Below are positions 1 to 5,784 of a DNA stretch of 5,784 nucleotides, one piece after another. Both the position numbers and the translations under genes were made by a program. A model generated the notes under the pieces. It made no database searches. It had not been told where the DNA came from and was given only the letters and a program-made list of their open reading frames with translations. How positions within the stretch are numbered: the first letter of the stretch is position 1; each line of letters begins with the position of its first letter. Origin of the DNA: Pseudomonadota bacterium. GTDB taxonomy: Bacteria; Pseudomonadota; Gammaproteobacteria; Burkholderiales; Ferrovaceae. The stretch lies in the NCBI GenBank assembly GCA_021828575.1, contig JAJZEL010000028.1, positions 1 through 5,784 on the forward strand, in the 5' to 3' direction.

Positions 1-200
1 AGAGGCAATACGCCGCGAATCTCGCCGTTTTCCTCGGCCAGCAGGTAGTGCGTACGATGTCCCAGCCCCTGTTCCATGAGGGTTTTCCAGCCGACGCGAT
101 GAAAAAAAGTGGCCTCCGGACAACGCATCACGAAGGTGTCCCAGCGCGCATGGTCGCCGGCCTCCACTGGCCGGACCTTCAATCCGTCAGACGGATGCAT
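1..200 (-). CDS. FemAB-like protein of the XrtA/PEP-CTERM system, N-terminal part
   Basis: Only the first 66 codons are present; the gene runs off the low-coordinate edge of the window. Reading from the ATG at 200, the visible protein has WDTFV (residues 20-24), ATFFHRVGW (30-38) and a stretch ending in GEIRGVLPL at the edge. This resembles the N-terminus of the FemAB/GNAT-fold proteins that sit next to the deacetylase in exosortase A loci. Classical FemAB proteins transfer amino acids from aminoacyl-tRNA to peptidoglycan; the substrate of this subgroup is not established, and a role in modifying the exopolysaccharide is only an inference. The start overlaps the 3' end of the deacetylase gene by 14 bases (187-200) and has no clear Shine-Dalgarno, so translation is probably coupled to the upstream gene. 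Family assignment is good, but catalytic regions lie outside the window. Confidence 0.85.
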   Translation of the reverse strand, partial: MHPSDGLKVRPVEAGDHARWDTFVMRCPEATFFHRVGWKTLMEQGLGHRTHYLLAEENGEIRGVLP

Positions 201-1029
201 TGCCAAGGAACACCCGGTCCATACGGTCCCAGTGGAAATCGCCCAGCAGGGCGTTGATCTTGTGCGGCATGCGTGACAGGTTTACATAGTGGCGGAACCG
301 GGTCTTGAGCCCCACGCCGGATTGCCTGGGCTGATGCGGATCCAGTTCCCAGGGATGGAAGTAGAAAATGCAGGGTTGCCGGTCAATGGTATTCACCTGT
401 CGGATCATCCATCGCGACAGGCCGTAAGGCAGCAGGCGGAAGTAACCCCCACCAGAGGCGGGCAGATTGCGGCCCCACCATTGCAAGGTGGTGGCGGGCA
501 ATTCCAGAATGCCCGCTTCGCCCCTGGGATGAAAGCGGAAGCGGGGGGCATTCGGCATGCCGTAGTGGTCGTGGCGCACGGGGTAAATGCTGGAACTGTA
601 GCGGTAGCCCGCCTCCTTGAGAATGTCCAGGGCCCACAGGTTGCTGGCATCGATGGAAAAACTGGGGGCCCGGTAACCGTGTACCGCCTGTCCACCCAGG
701 TCTTCCAGCATGGCCTTGCTGCGAGTCACGTCCTCGCGAAAGTCCTGCTGAGTTTGTTCGGTTACCTTGTGGTGGCCATATCCATGGCTGGCCAGTTCAT
801 GCCCGCCCTGCACGATGCGCCGCACCATCGCAGGATAGCGTTCGGCAATCCAGCCCAGGGTGAAAAACGTGGCCTGCACGCCGTGCTCTTCCAGCAGCGC
901 CAGAATGAGGTCCATGTTGCGTTCGATACGACAGGGTAACCGGTCCCAGTGATCACGGGCGATGTGGTGACGGAATGCCGATACCTGGAAGTAGTCTTCC
1001 ACGTCGATGGTCATGGCGTTGGCGGTCAT
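187..1029 (-). CDS. XrtA-system polysaccharide deacetylase (NodB-type)
   Basis: This is a 280-residue carbohydrate esterase family 4 type protein that probably removes acetyl groups from the N-acetylated sugars of the exopolysaccharide. NodB motifs are visible in order: TIDVEDYF (residues 7-14, acidic metal/catalytic cluster in the form used by the exosortase-associated subfamily), HELASHGYGHH (77-87, with H82 and H86 as likely metal ligands), RAPSFS (120-125), LELPAT (175-180) and HPWELD (225-230). No signal peptide is seen. I chose the ATG at 1029 because family members start only a few residues before the IDVEDYF motif. The frame stays open to an ATG at 1107, but those extra 26 residues lie mostly inside wecB and look unlike the family; an ATG at 1014 is a second alternative. 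The gene starts 10 bases after the wecB stop with no good Shine-Dalgarno, and its end overlaps the FemAB-like gene. Substrate is inferred from context. Confidence 0.93.
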   Translation of the reverse strand: MTANAMTIDVEDYFQVSAFRHHIARDHWDRLPCRIERNMDLILALLEEHGVQATFFTLGWIAERYPAMVRRIVQGGHELASHGYGHHKVTEQTQQDFREDVTRSKAMLEDLGGQAVHGYRAPSFSIDASNLWALDILKEAGYRYSSSIYPVRHDHYGMPNAPRFRFHPRGEAGILELPATTLQWWGRNLPASGGGYFRLLPYGLSRWMIRQVNTIDRQPCIFYFHPWELDPHQPRQSGVGLKTRFRHYVNLSRMPHKINALLGDFHWDRMDRVFLGNASV

Positions 1030-1039
1030 GGTGGTGGAC

Positions 1040-2173
1040 TCAGTGGAAGGCCCGGCGATCGAGCCAGTCGCCCAGGGATTGCACGATGCGTTTTGCTGCG
1101 TGACCATCCCAGTATTCGGGAATGCGCCCTGCCTTGCCCCCGGAAGACAGGATCAGCTGTACCTCGCTCCTGAGCCGGTGGGCGTCTGTCCCCACCAGGG
1201 TATTGGTGCCTTCGTCGATGGTGATTTCACGTTCCGTGTTGTCACGCAGGGTAAGGCAGGGTACGCCCAGGGCCGTGGTCTCCTCCTGCAGGCCACCGGA
1301 ATCTGTCATGAAGAACCGGGCGTTGCGGGTAAGCCCCAGCATTTCCAGATAGCCCAGGGGGGGCAATATCAGGATGCGTGTGCTTTCCAGCAGGGGCATC
1401 AGTCCGAACTGTTCGATGCGCCCCCGGGTACGGGGATGCAGGGGAAACACCAGGGGAATGTCCCGGCTGATGTCTCGCAGGGCTTCCAGCAGGGGACGCA
1501 GGGTGGATTCGCTGTCCACGTTGGAAGGACGGTGCAGCGTGAGGCCCGCGTAGCTGCCGGGTTGGCCGGTCAAGTCCGCGGGCGCTCCCACGCGGGAAAA
1601 CAGCTCGCTTGCCGGAACCGCCCGGGGCAGATGATGGTGCAGGGTGTCGATCATCACGTTGCCCGCGAAATGGATGGCCTCGTCGGCAATGCCTTCGCGC
1701 AGAAGGTTGTTTCGGGCCAGGCGTTCCGTGGTGAACAGCAGGTGGGAAATCTGGTCCGTGAGCACCCGGTTGATTTCTTCCGGCATGGTGCGGTCGAAAC
1801 TGCGCAGTCCTGCTTCCACATGCACCACGGGAACCCCTTTTTTGGCCGCCACCAGGGCGCAGGCGATGGTGGAGTTCACGTCTCCCACCACCAGCACGGC
1901 AGCCGGTTGCTCCTCGTCCAGCACGGGCTCGAAACGGCGCATGATTTCGGCGGTCTGTACCGCATGGCTGCCCGAGCCCACTTCCAGATTGATGTGCGGT
2001 GCAGGGATGCCCAGATCGGAAAAAAACTGGTCATTCATGGCTGCGTCGTAATGCTGGCCCGTGTGCACCAGCCGAGCCACCAGGTGGCCGTTACCTTCCA
2101 TGGCGGCCATGAGGGGGGCGATTTTCATGAAGTTGGGACGGGCACCCACGATGCAGAGGATTTTGTGGGTCAT
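1040..2173 (-). CDS. wecB: UDP-N-acetylglucosamine 2-epimerase (non-hydrolysing)
   Basis: This cytoplasmic enzyme interconverts UDP-GlcNAc and UDP-ManNAc, supplying an amino-sugar donor for polysaccharide synthesis. The 377-residue length is normal for the family. Visible motifs are GARPNFMK (10-17), GDVNST (97-102), HVEAGLRSFD (118-127), PEEINR (131-136), LTLHRPSNVD (211-220), HPRTR (246-250) and DSGGLQEE (291-298). D98, E120, the PEE glutamates and H214 match the known catalytic acidic residues and histidine of WecB. The late motif, usually containing TERP, reads RDNTERE (310-316) with glutamate in place of proline. The start ATG overlaps the ATPase stop as ATGA (2170-2173). Upstream of it is a run of eight C with no Shine-Dalgarno, so translation probably depends on ribosomes finishing the ATPase gene. 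Its place in the locus suggests it feeds this exopolysaccharide rather than enterobacterial common antigen. Confidence 0.97.
   Translation of the reverse strand: MTHKILCIVGARPNFMKIAPLMAAMEGNGHLVARLVHTGQHYDAAMNDQFFSDLGIPAPHINLEVGSGSHAVQTAEIMRRFEPVLDEEQPAAVLVVGDVNSTIACALVAAKKGVPVVHVEAGLRSFDRTMPEEINRVLTDQISHLLFTTERLARNNLLREGIADEAIHFAGNVMIDTLHHHLPRAVPASELFSRVGAPADLTGQPGSYAGLTLHRPSNVDSESTLRPLLEALRDISRDIPLVFPLHPRTRGRIEQFGLMPLLESTRILILPPLGYLEMLGLTRNARFFMTDSGGLQEETTALGVPCLTLRDNTEREITIDEGTNTLVGTDAHRLRSEVQLILSSGGKAGRIPEYWDGHAAKRIVQSLGDWLDRRAFH
2170..2173 (-). promoter_or_regulatory. ATGA stop/start overlap coupling the ATPase gene and wecB
   Basis: The ATPase stop TGA and the wecB start ATG share bases in ATGA. 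With no Shine-Dalgarno upstream of wecB, termination-reinitiation coupling is the likely way wecB is translated. This is inferred from the arrangement. Confidence 0.7.
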
Positions 2174-3195
2174 GAGCGGGGGGGGTGCACCATGGCCATG
2201 TCGATGATGGTGAACAGCCGGTTCAGGGCTGCCTCCACCTTGTCCAGGCGCTTTTCGAGGCGAAACAGGCTGTCCAGGTAAAGGGCCTGGTCGGCTTTGG
2301 TGAGTTCATTCCCACTGGCCGTCATGGCCCGGGCTGCCTCGGCCTCCGGTGCGGGACGTGTGCTGGCGGGAAGGGACACATGGGTCACTTCCTCCTCCAT
2401 GTCACTGATCACTTCATTGACCATGGCTTCGTCGAACACGTGGCGTTCTTCCAGCATGCCAAAGACCATGAGGCGGTCGCAGAGCGTGTTGATCTTGCGG
2501 GGGATGCCGCCGGTAAAGGCAAAGATGCGTGTGTAAGCCTCCGGCAGGAACTGGGGGTCGCCCAGCCAGCCGGCGGTGGCCAGCCGGTGTTCGATGTAGG
2601 CACGCAGTTCGTCTTGGGCAATGGGTCCCAGGTGGTAGGAGGCAATGACCCGCTGGCGCACCTGCAACAGTTCGTCGCTTTGCAGGGTGTGCCGGAACTC
2701 GGGCTGTCCCAGCAGAAAGCTCTGGATGAGGGGCTGGTTGTCCAGTTGAAAGTTGGACAGCATGCGCAGTTCTTCCACGGCACGGGGGGTGAGGTTCTGG
2801 GCTTCGTCCACCACCAGCAGTACCCGCTTGCCCTGTTTTTTGGCGCTTTGCAGGAACGATTCGAGCTTGCCCAGCACGGCAGCCTTGTTGAGTCCGTTGT
2901 GGTCCAGGCCAAAACCCGAAGCCACCACGCGCAAGGTGTCGTCGGCATCCAGTTGCGTGCTCACCAGATGGGCTGTGATGATTTTTTCCCGACCGAAATG
3001 CTGGAACAGGTTGCGCACCAGCATGGTCTTGCCTGCCCCCACCTCACCCGTGATGATGATGAAGCCTTCCGCCAGGGAAAGCCCGTAGTTGAGATAGGCC
3101 ATGGCCCGCTTGTGCCCCTTGCTGCCATAGAAGAAGCTGGGGTCGGGACTGAGCTGGAAGGGCTTGGTCTTCAGCCGGTAAAAACTGGTGTACAT
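2170..3195 (-). CDS. XrtA/PEP-CTERM system-associated AAA ATPase (ExeA-like)
   Basis: This 341-residue cytoplasmic ATPase resembles the ExeA/GspA group of AAA proteins. The N-terminus MYTSFYRLKTKPFQLSPDP is the typical opening of the group. Walker A is GEVGAGKT (50-57), Walker B is VLLVVDEAQNL (125-135), the sensor-like LLGQPEFR is at 161-168, and QVRQRV (178-183) carries candidate arginine-finger residues. GGIPRKINTLCDRLM (229-243) is the conserved lid region. After about residue 270 the core gives way to a low-complexity linker (about 271-300) and a probable coiled coil (about 301-331, LDSLFRLEKRLDKVEAALNR), which could mediate oligomerisation or partner binding. Its exact job in exosortase-linked exopolysaccharide loci is unknown; energising assembly of the export apparatus is an inference. 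It starts 9 bases after the barrel-protein stop with no strong Shine-Dalgarno and ends in a four-base overlap with wecB. Confidence 0.94.
   Translation of the reverse strand: MYTSFYRLKTKPFQLSPDPSFFYGSKGHKRAMAYLNYGLSLAEGFIIITGEVGAGKTMLVRNLFQHFGREKIITAHLVSTQLDADDTLRVVASGFGLDHNGLNKAAVLGKLESFLQSAKKQGKRVLLVVDEAQNLTPRAVEELRMLSNFQLDNQPLIQSFLLGQPEFRHTLQSDELLQVRQRVIASYHLGPIAQDELRAYIEHRLATAGWLGDPQFLPEAYTRIFAFTGGIPRKINTLCDRLMVFGMLEERHVFDEAMVNEVISDMEEEVTHVSLPASTRPAPEAEAARAMTASGNELTKADQALYLDSLFRLEKRLDKVEAALNRLFTIIDMAMVHPPRS
2178..2185 (-). repeat. Run of eight C before the ATPase/wecB ATGA overlap
   Basis: Eight consecutive C on the minus strand encode the end of the ATPase (His337-Pro-Pro-Arg340) and end four bases before the wecB ATG. 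The tract occupies the place where a Shine-Dalgarno for wecB would be expected. Addition of one C would put the ATPase frame into the wecB frame. Confidence 0.8.
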
Positions 3196-3204
3196 GTCAA
3201 AGAC

Positions 3205-4767
3205 TCAGAGCGTGTAGGTGAACCCCAGGATGACGGCATTTTCCTGGAAGTTGTAGCCTCCCGTGCCTGAGTTCATCAGCTGGTGGCGAAAGTTCAGAGT
3301 GCCGGACAGTCTCGAGCTCAGCGTTTCCGAGAAGCCGAAGAGGAACATGTCCGAATTCTCTTCCAGGGACTGGCCCGGGAAACTGAACCGGGTGACGTTC
3401 ACGCTGGCATTGGTGGACAGCAGGGCAGTGAGGCGGTGGGACCAGGACAGGGTGGACCCGTACTGGCTGAAGTTGCCAAAGAAGAGGTAGTTGGCCTCGA
3501 GGGTCGAGTTGGCAGCCACCTGCTGGAGCGGCGTGGACTGGTTGGAAAACACGGTCAGCAAAATCACGTCATGAGGGGTATTGATGCCTGCGGTTCCCTG
3601 AAAGCTCTTCATGAGGAACACCTGGTTGGTCAGCACGTTCTGGCCGAACAGGGCGCCCATGGGTCCGAGAGCGGCCAGTAGCTGTTGCACGGCCTGCTGC
3701 CGGGCCGTGGGGTCGGGAATTTGCCCCGCCAGCAACTGGTCCAGTGTGGCGGAAGGGGGAATACTTTGTTGCATGACGCTGGTGGTGACCTGGTCGCTGT
3801 AGGTGGCGCTCCATGCAGTCATGCGGGTGTAATGGCTCAGGTTGAGGGAATAGGTGCGCCCGAAAAAGCGCTCGCCTTCTGTGGCTGCAATCTGGGTGCG
3901 GGGCGTGGGGGCCCAGCTGAAGCCGCCATTCCAGAATGTACCCGCGGGTTTGGGGCCCACATACACGAAGGTGTCGTTTTCATAGCCCCCCTCTCCCGTC
4001 AGCTTGAACTGTGGCGTGATGAGGTAACCCAGGTCCAGGGTGCTCATGGTCATGGTGGCCGGGGTGAAATTTGAATAATCCGTGGTGGAGCGGTTGTAGT
4101 CCAGCGCCCAACTCAGGTAGTCAAAGGCATCCCCATTTTTCAGCTTGAGATCTGTGGTGTCCAGCGTGGTGCTGAACAGGGTTCCAGTGGCCTGCCCGGG
4201 GTTATAGGCTCCGGCGATGTTGGCGGTTTGTCCGGCGTAGCTGTAACTGGTACTGGCCCGGGTGAACTTGGCTTGTCCTGTGGCAAACGTGCCGAAATCA
4301 TGCAGGAAATAGGGCGAAATGCTTTCCGTTCTTACATTGGCCACGTTGCCCGTCAGGTTGGCGGCATCGGTCGCCACCGGTCCCAGCAGGGTCAGGGGTT
4401 GCTGTGTGATGCTGGCACCGCTGTCCAGGAAGAGGAAGCGAGGCAGAAGTTCTGCATGCTCGCTGGCGTTCAACTGGTTGTAGTAGGCATGTGCCCAGCC
4501 GTTGGCATCGTAAACCAGGTCTTCCAGGGCATAACTGAGTTGCACATTGAGTCGGTCACCCGTACCGATGATGCTGATGCCTGGCAGCAGTTTGGTAATG
4601 AAACCCGAGGTGGCCAGGTTCGACGGGGCCAGCAGAATGTTGTCCGTGTAGGTTTCCGTGGCGTTGATGGAGGGCACGAATTGCCACTCCGCTGCCTGGG
4701 TGGCTGATGAGGCAAGGGCCAGCAGCAGGGCCAATGGTTTCAGGGAGGAGGGTTTATGCCTGGCCAT
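3205..4767 (-). CDS. PEP-CTERM system-associated outer membrane beta-barrel protein
   Basis: This 520-residue protein probably forms an outer-membrane barrel serving exopolysaccharide export. The ATG at 4767 gives a clear signal peptide: basic MARHK, a hydrophobic run at about residues 10-20, and likely cleavage near residue 25 (SATQA/AEW). The mature start has the family-like ETYTDNILLAP (38-48). Many alternating polar/hydrophobic strands follow, including the hallmark segment ERFFGRTYSLNLSHYTR (299-315) and the YSDQVTT that follows (323-329). The protein ends in GFTYTL, consistent with a C-terminal barrel strand. A segment rich in Pro, Gln, Ala and Leu (about 336-372) interrupts the barrel pattern and looks like a long loop or helix. 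The frame remains open upstream to 4851 with several ATGs, but using them would place extra residues before the signal peptide. The start overlaps the kinase 3' end by 14 bases, inside or next to its Tyr-Gly repeat. Confidence 0.9.
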   Translation of the reverse strand: MARHKPSSLKPLALLLALASSATQAAEWQFVPSINATETYTDNILLAPSNLATSGFITKLLPGISIIGTGDRLNVQLSYALEDLVYDANGWAHAYYNQLNASEHAELLPRFLFLDSGASITQQPLTLLGPVATDAANLTGNVANVRTESISPYFLHDFGTFATGQAKFTRASTSYSYAGQTANIAGAYNPGQATGTLFSTTLDTTDLKLKNGDAFDYLSWALDYNRSTTDYSNFTPATMTMSTLDLGYLITPQFKLTGEGGYENDTFVYVGPKPAGTFWNGGFSWAPTPRTQIAATEGERFFGRTYSLNLSHYTRMTAWSATYSDQVTTSVMQQSIPPSATLDQLLAGQIPDPTARQQAVQQLLAALGPMGALFGQNVLTNQVFLMKSFQGTAGINTPHDVILLTVFSNQSTPLQQVAANSTLEANYLFFGNFSQYGSTLSWSHRLTALLSTNASVNVTRFSFPGQSLEENSDMFLFGFSETLSSRLSGTLNFRHQLMNSGTGGYNFQENAVILGFTYTL

Positions 4768-5632
4768 AGCCGTACCCGTAACCATAGCCATACCCATAGG
4801 CATCCGCGCTGAGCAGTTGACGGGATTTATTGAGCACGACGCCCGCCACATTGAAGGACTTCATCATGGACAGGGATGCTGCCACAGCCGCCTGATGGGT
4901 CTGACCCGCCTCCACCACCAGCACGATCTGGCCCATGTGCGAGGCCAGCACACGGGATTCCGTGGTGGCCAGCAGGGGGGGGGAATCGAACAGGATGATG
5001 CGGTCCTGGTAGCGTTGGGACAGGTGGTCCAGCAGTTTTTCCATGGCCTCGCTGCCCAGCAGTTCTGTGGAATACTTGCCTTTTTGCCCGGGCGGGAGAA
5101 TGGACAGGTTGCGGATGTTGGTGCGCATGATCACATCTGCAGGCGACAGGGTGTCGTCCTGCAGCAGGTCCAGCAGACCCTTGCGATTTTCGTCGGGGGG
5201 AATGCCCAGATAGGACAGCACGGAAGGCTTGGACACGTCGGCATCGATGAGCAGTACCGTCCGGTCGATTTCCATGGAAATACTCATGGCCAGATTCAGG
5301 GTGCAGTAGGACTTGCCTTCGCCAGGAAGGGAACTGGTGATCATGAGGAGATTGCCATGCGGCAATTCCGGATTGAAGGCGTTGTTGAGCAGTGGGCGCT
5401 TGATGACGCGAAATTCTTCCGCCGTGGAGGAATACTGCACGTGCGGGGTGATGATGTGCATTTCCCGCAACCGGTCCATGTCAATCTGGAACACATTGGC
5501 GGTCCTGTCGGATGGCGCCTGGGAAAGGGGGGGCTCCTGTTTCGTGGCGGCTGCTGCAGGCAGGTCGGGAATGGTTCCGGTGCGCGATCCCTGGGGGTCG
5601 AGCTTTTCGGCGGCTTTTTCGATCAGGCTCAT
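4754..5632 (-). CDS. XrtA-system tyrosine autokinase (BY-kinase, CpsD/CapB type)
   Basis: This 292-residue cytoplasmic kinase probably pairs with the upstream chain-length determinant and autophosphorylates on its C-terminal tyrosines to control polymer length and export. The start MSLIEKAAEKL is typical of the exosortase-linked subgroup. A proline/alanine-rich linker follows (about 12-45), then EEFRVIKRPLL (72-82), an oligomerisation motif of BY-kinases. Walker A is SSLPGEGKS (100-108), Walker A' is LLIDADVSKP (127-136) and Walker B is IILFDSPPLL (212-221). The C-terminus is a tyrosine cluster, six Tyr-Gly pairs at residues 279-290 followed by QA. The protein has no transmembrane helix, so it is the separate cytoplasmic kinase form rather than a Wzc-like fusion. 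It starts 12 bases after the chain-length determinant stop and has the best ribosome binding site in the window (GGAG at 5639-5642). A run of nine C falls in the Walker B codons. Confidence 0.96.
   Translation of the reverse strand: MSLIEKAAEKLDPQGSRTGTIPDLPAAAATKQEPPLSQAPSDRTANVFQIDMDRLREMHIITPHVQYSSTAEEFRVIKRPLLNNAFNPELPHGNLLMITSSLPGEGKSYCTLNLAMSISMEIDRTVLLIDADVSKPSVLSYLGIPPDENRKGLLDLLQDDTLSPADVIMRTNIRNLSILPPGQKGKYSTELLGSEAMEKLLDHLSQRYQDRIILFDSPPLLATTESRVLASHMGQIVLVVEAGQTHQAAVAASLSMMKSFNVAGVVLNKSRQLLSADAYGYGYGYGYGYGQA
4763..4798 (-). repeat. Hexanucleotide repeat encoding (Tyr-Gly)6, containing downstream start codons
   Basis: Six consecutive TAY-GGN units encode the tyrosine tail of the kinase. 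The units are imperfect (TAT or TAC followed by GGG, GGC or GGT). In the +1 frame each TATGG unit creates an ATG; these fall at 4797, 4791, 4785 and 4767, all in frame with the outer membrane protein, and the last is its likely start. A gain or loss of one unit would change the number of tyrosines by one without shifting either frame. Confidence 0.85.
4975..4983 (-). repeat. Run of nine C in the kinase Walker B codons
   Basis: Nine consecutive C on the minus strand span the codons for Ser217, Pro218, Pro219 and the first base of Leu220, immediately after the Walker B aspartate D216. The protein motif DSPPL is normal for the family, so the tract partly follows from it, but all codon choices here maximise the run. 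A one-base slip would frameshift the kinase. Confidence 0.8.
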
Positions 5633-5638
5633 GGGGAT

Positions 5639-5642
5639 CTCC
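5639..5642 (-). promoter_or_regulatory. Ribosome binding site of the tyrosine kinase gene
   Basis: On the minus strand the sequence GGAG sits six bases before the kinase ATG (CCGGAGATCCCC then ATG). It is the only convincing Shine-Dalgarno in the window. It supports the start at 5632 and lies in the 12-base gap after the chain-length determinant stop. Confidence 0.7.
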
Positions 5643-5644
5643 GG

Positions 5645-5784
5645 TCAGGCGGTCAGGGTTTGCACCACATGGAATGCCATCAGGCCCATGTAGATCACCA
5701 GGAGCCCGGCCACCGTGCCCACCAGTTTCATGAGGTCGCGGCGTTCCCTGATTTTGTCTTCAGGTGCCATGACCGGGGCCACCG
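5645..5784 (-). CDS. Probable polysaccharide chain-length determinant, C-terminal end
   Basis: Only the last 45 complete codons before a TGA at 5645-5647 are present. The visible residues are an acidic/basic stretch (APEDKIRERRDLMK) and then one hydrophobic segment, about LVGTVAGLLVIYMGLMAF, followed by a short tail ending in QTLTA. A charged stretch, a single membrane helix and a very short tail are what the C-terminus of a Wzz/GNVR-type inner-membrane chain-length determinant looks like. In exosortase A loci this gene normally lies directly before the tyrosine autokinase, as here. Such proteins set polymer length and activate the partner kinase. The assignment rests mainly on position and topology, because the periplasmic domain that would prove it lies outside the window. 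Confidence 0.72.
   Translation of the reverse strand, partial: VAPVMAPEDKIRERRDLMKLVGTVAGLLVIYMGLMAFHVVQTLTA

Noticed and set aside
289..939. Plus-strand open frame of 216 codons opposite the deacetylase gene
   Set aside because: It is fully antisense to a gene with all NodB motifs, and no recognisable protein features are seen.
1030..1107. Upstream start (ATG at 1107) extending the deacetylase by 26 residues
   Set aside because: The extension overlaps wecB by 68 bases, has no Shine-Dalgarno and does not resemble the family, whose members begin just before the IDVEDYF motif.
1007..2281. Plus-strand open frame of 424 codons opposite wecB
   Set aside because: It is longer than wecB itself but lies wholly antisense to clearly conserved genes. 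Its translation is Gly/His/Gln-rich with no recognisable motif. GC-rich codon bias on the real strand commonly keeps such frames open.
2185..3270. Plus-strand open frame of 361 codons opposite the ATPase gene
   Set aside because: It is antisense to an ATPase with intact Walker motifs. The product has a biased composition (Gly, Val, His, Gln) with no domain, so it is an antisense shadow.
4228..4707. Plus-strand open frame of 159 codons opposite the barrel-protein gene
   Set aside because: It is antisense to a gene with a signal peptide and family motifs, and its composition is typical of a shadow frame.
4768..4851. Upstream start (ATG at 4851) extending the outer membrane protein by 28 residues
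   Set aside because: This would put a non-signal sequence with cysteines and a Met/Gly repeat (a shadow of the kinase tail) before a textbook signal peptide that begins at 4767.

Overview
The window is a 5.8 kb stretch of a tightly packed, single-direction gene cluster. Every gene lies on the minus strand, so transcription runs from high to low coordinates. The families and their order match the exopolysaccharide biosynthesis/export locus that accompanies exosortase A (XrtA/EpsH) and PEP-CTERM protein sorting in Gram-negative bacteria. The moderately high GC content, the outer-membrane beta-barrel protein and this gene order suggest a proteobacterium, most likely a betaproteobacterium. The species cannot be named from the sequence.

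In transcription order the window holds: (1) the last 45 codons of a probable polysaccharide chain-length determinant with a C-terminal membrane helix (5645-5784, cut by the window edge); (2) a bacterial tyrosine autokinase of the CpsD/CapB type with a (Tyr-Gly)6 tail (4754-5632); (3) a PEP-CTERM-system-associated outer membrane beta-barrel protein with a signal peptide (3205-4767); (4) an ExeA-like AAA ATPase (2170-3195); (5) WecB, a non-hydrolysing UDP-GlcNAc 2-epimerase (1040-2173); (6) a NodB-type polysaccharide deacetylase of the XrtA subfamily (187-1029); and (7) the first 66 codons of a FemAB-like protein (1-200, cut by the window edge).

The genes plausibly form one machine. WecB makes UDP-ManNAc as a sugar precursor. 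The chain-length determinant and its tyrosine kinase control polymerisation and export across the inner membrane. The deacetylase modifies the polymer, the barrel protein serves the outer-membrane side, and the ATPase and FemAB-like protein are conserved partners of less certain role. The exosortase, glycosyltransferases, asparagine synthase-like protein and outer-membrane export lipoprotein usually found in such loci are expected just outside the window.

There is no gene-free stretch longer than 12 bases. Three of the six junctions overlap (14, 4 and 14 bases) and most starts lack a convincing Shine-Dalgarno sequence, which suggests extensive translational coupling. I found no internal promoter, terminator, RNA gene, mobile element or CRISPR array. 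The locus is a recognisable known system rather than a new one. The more unusual details are the tyrosine-tail repeat that doubles as the start region of the next gene, and long C-tracts at sensitive places (the kinase Walker B motif and the ATPase/wecB junction).
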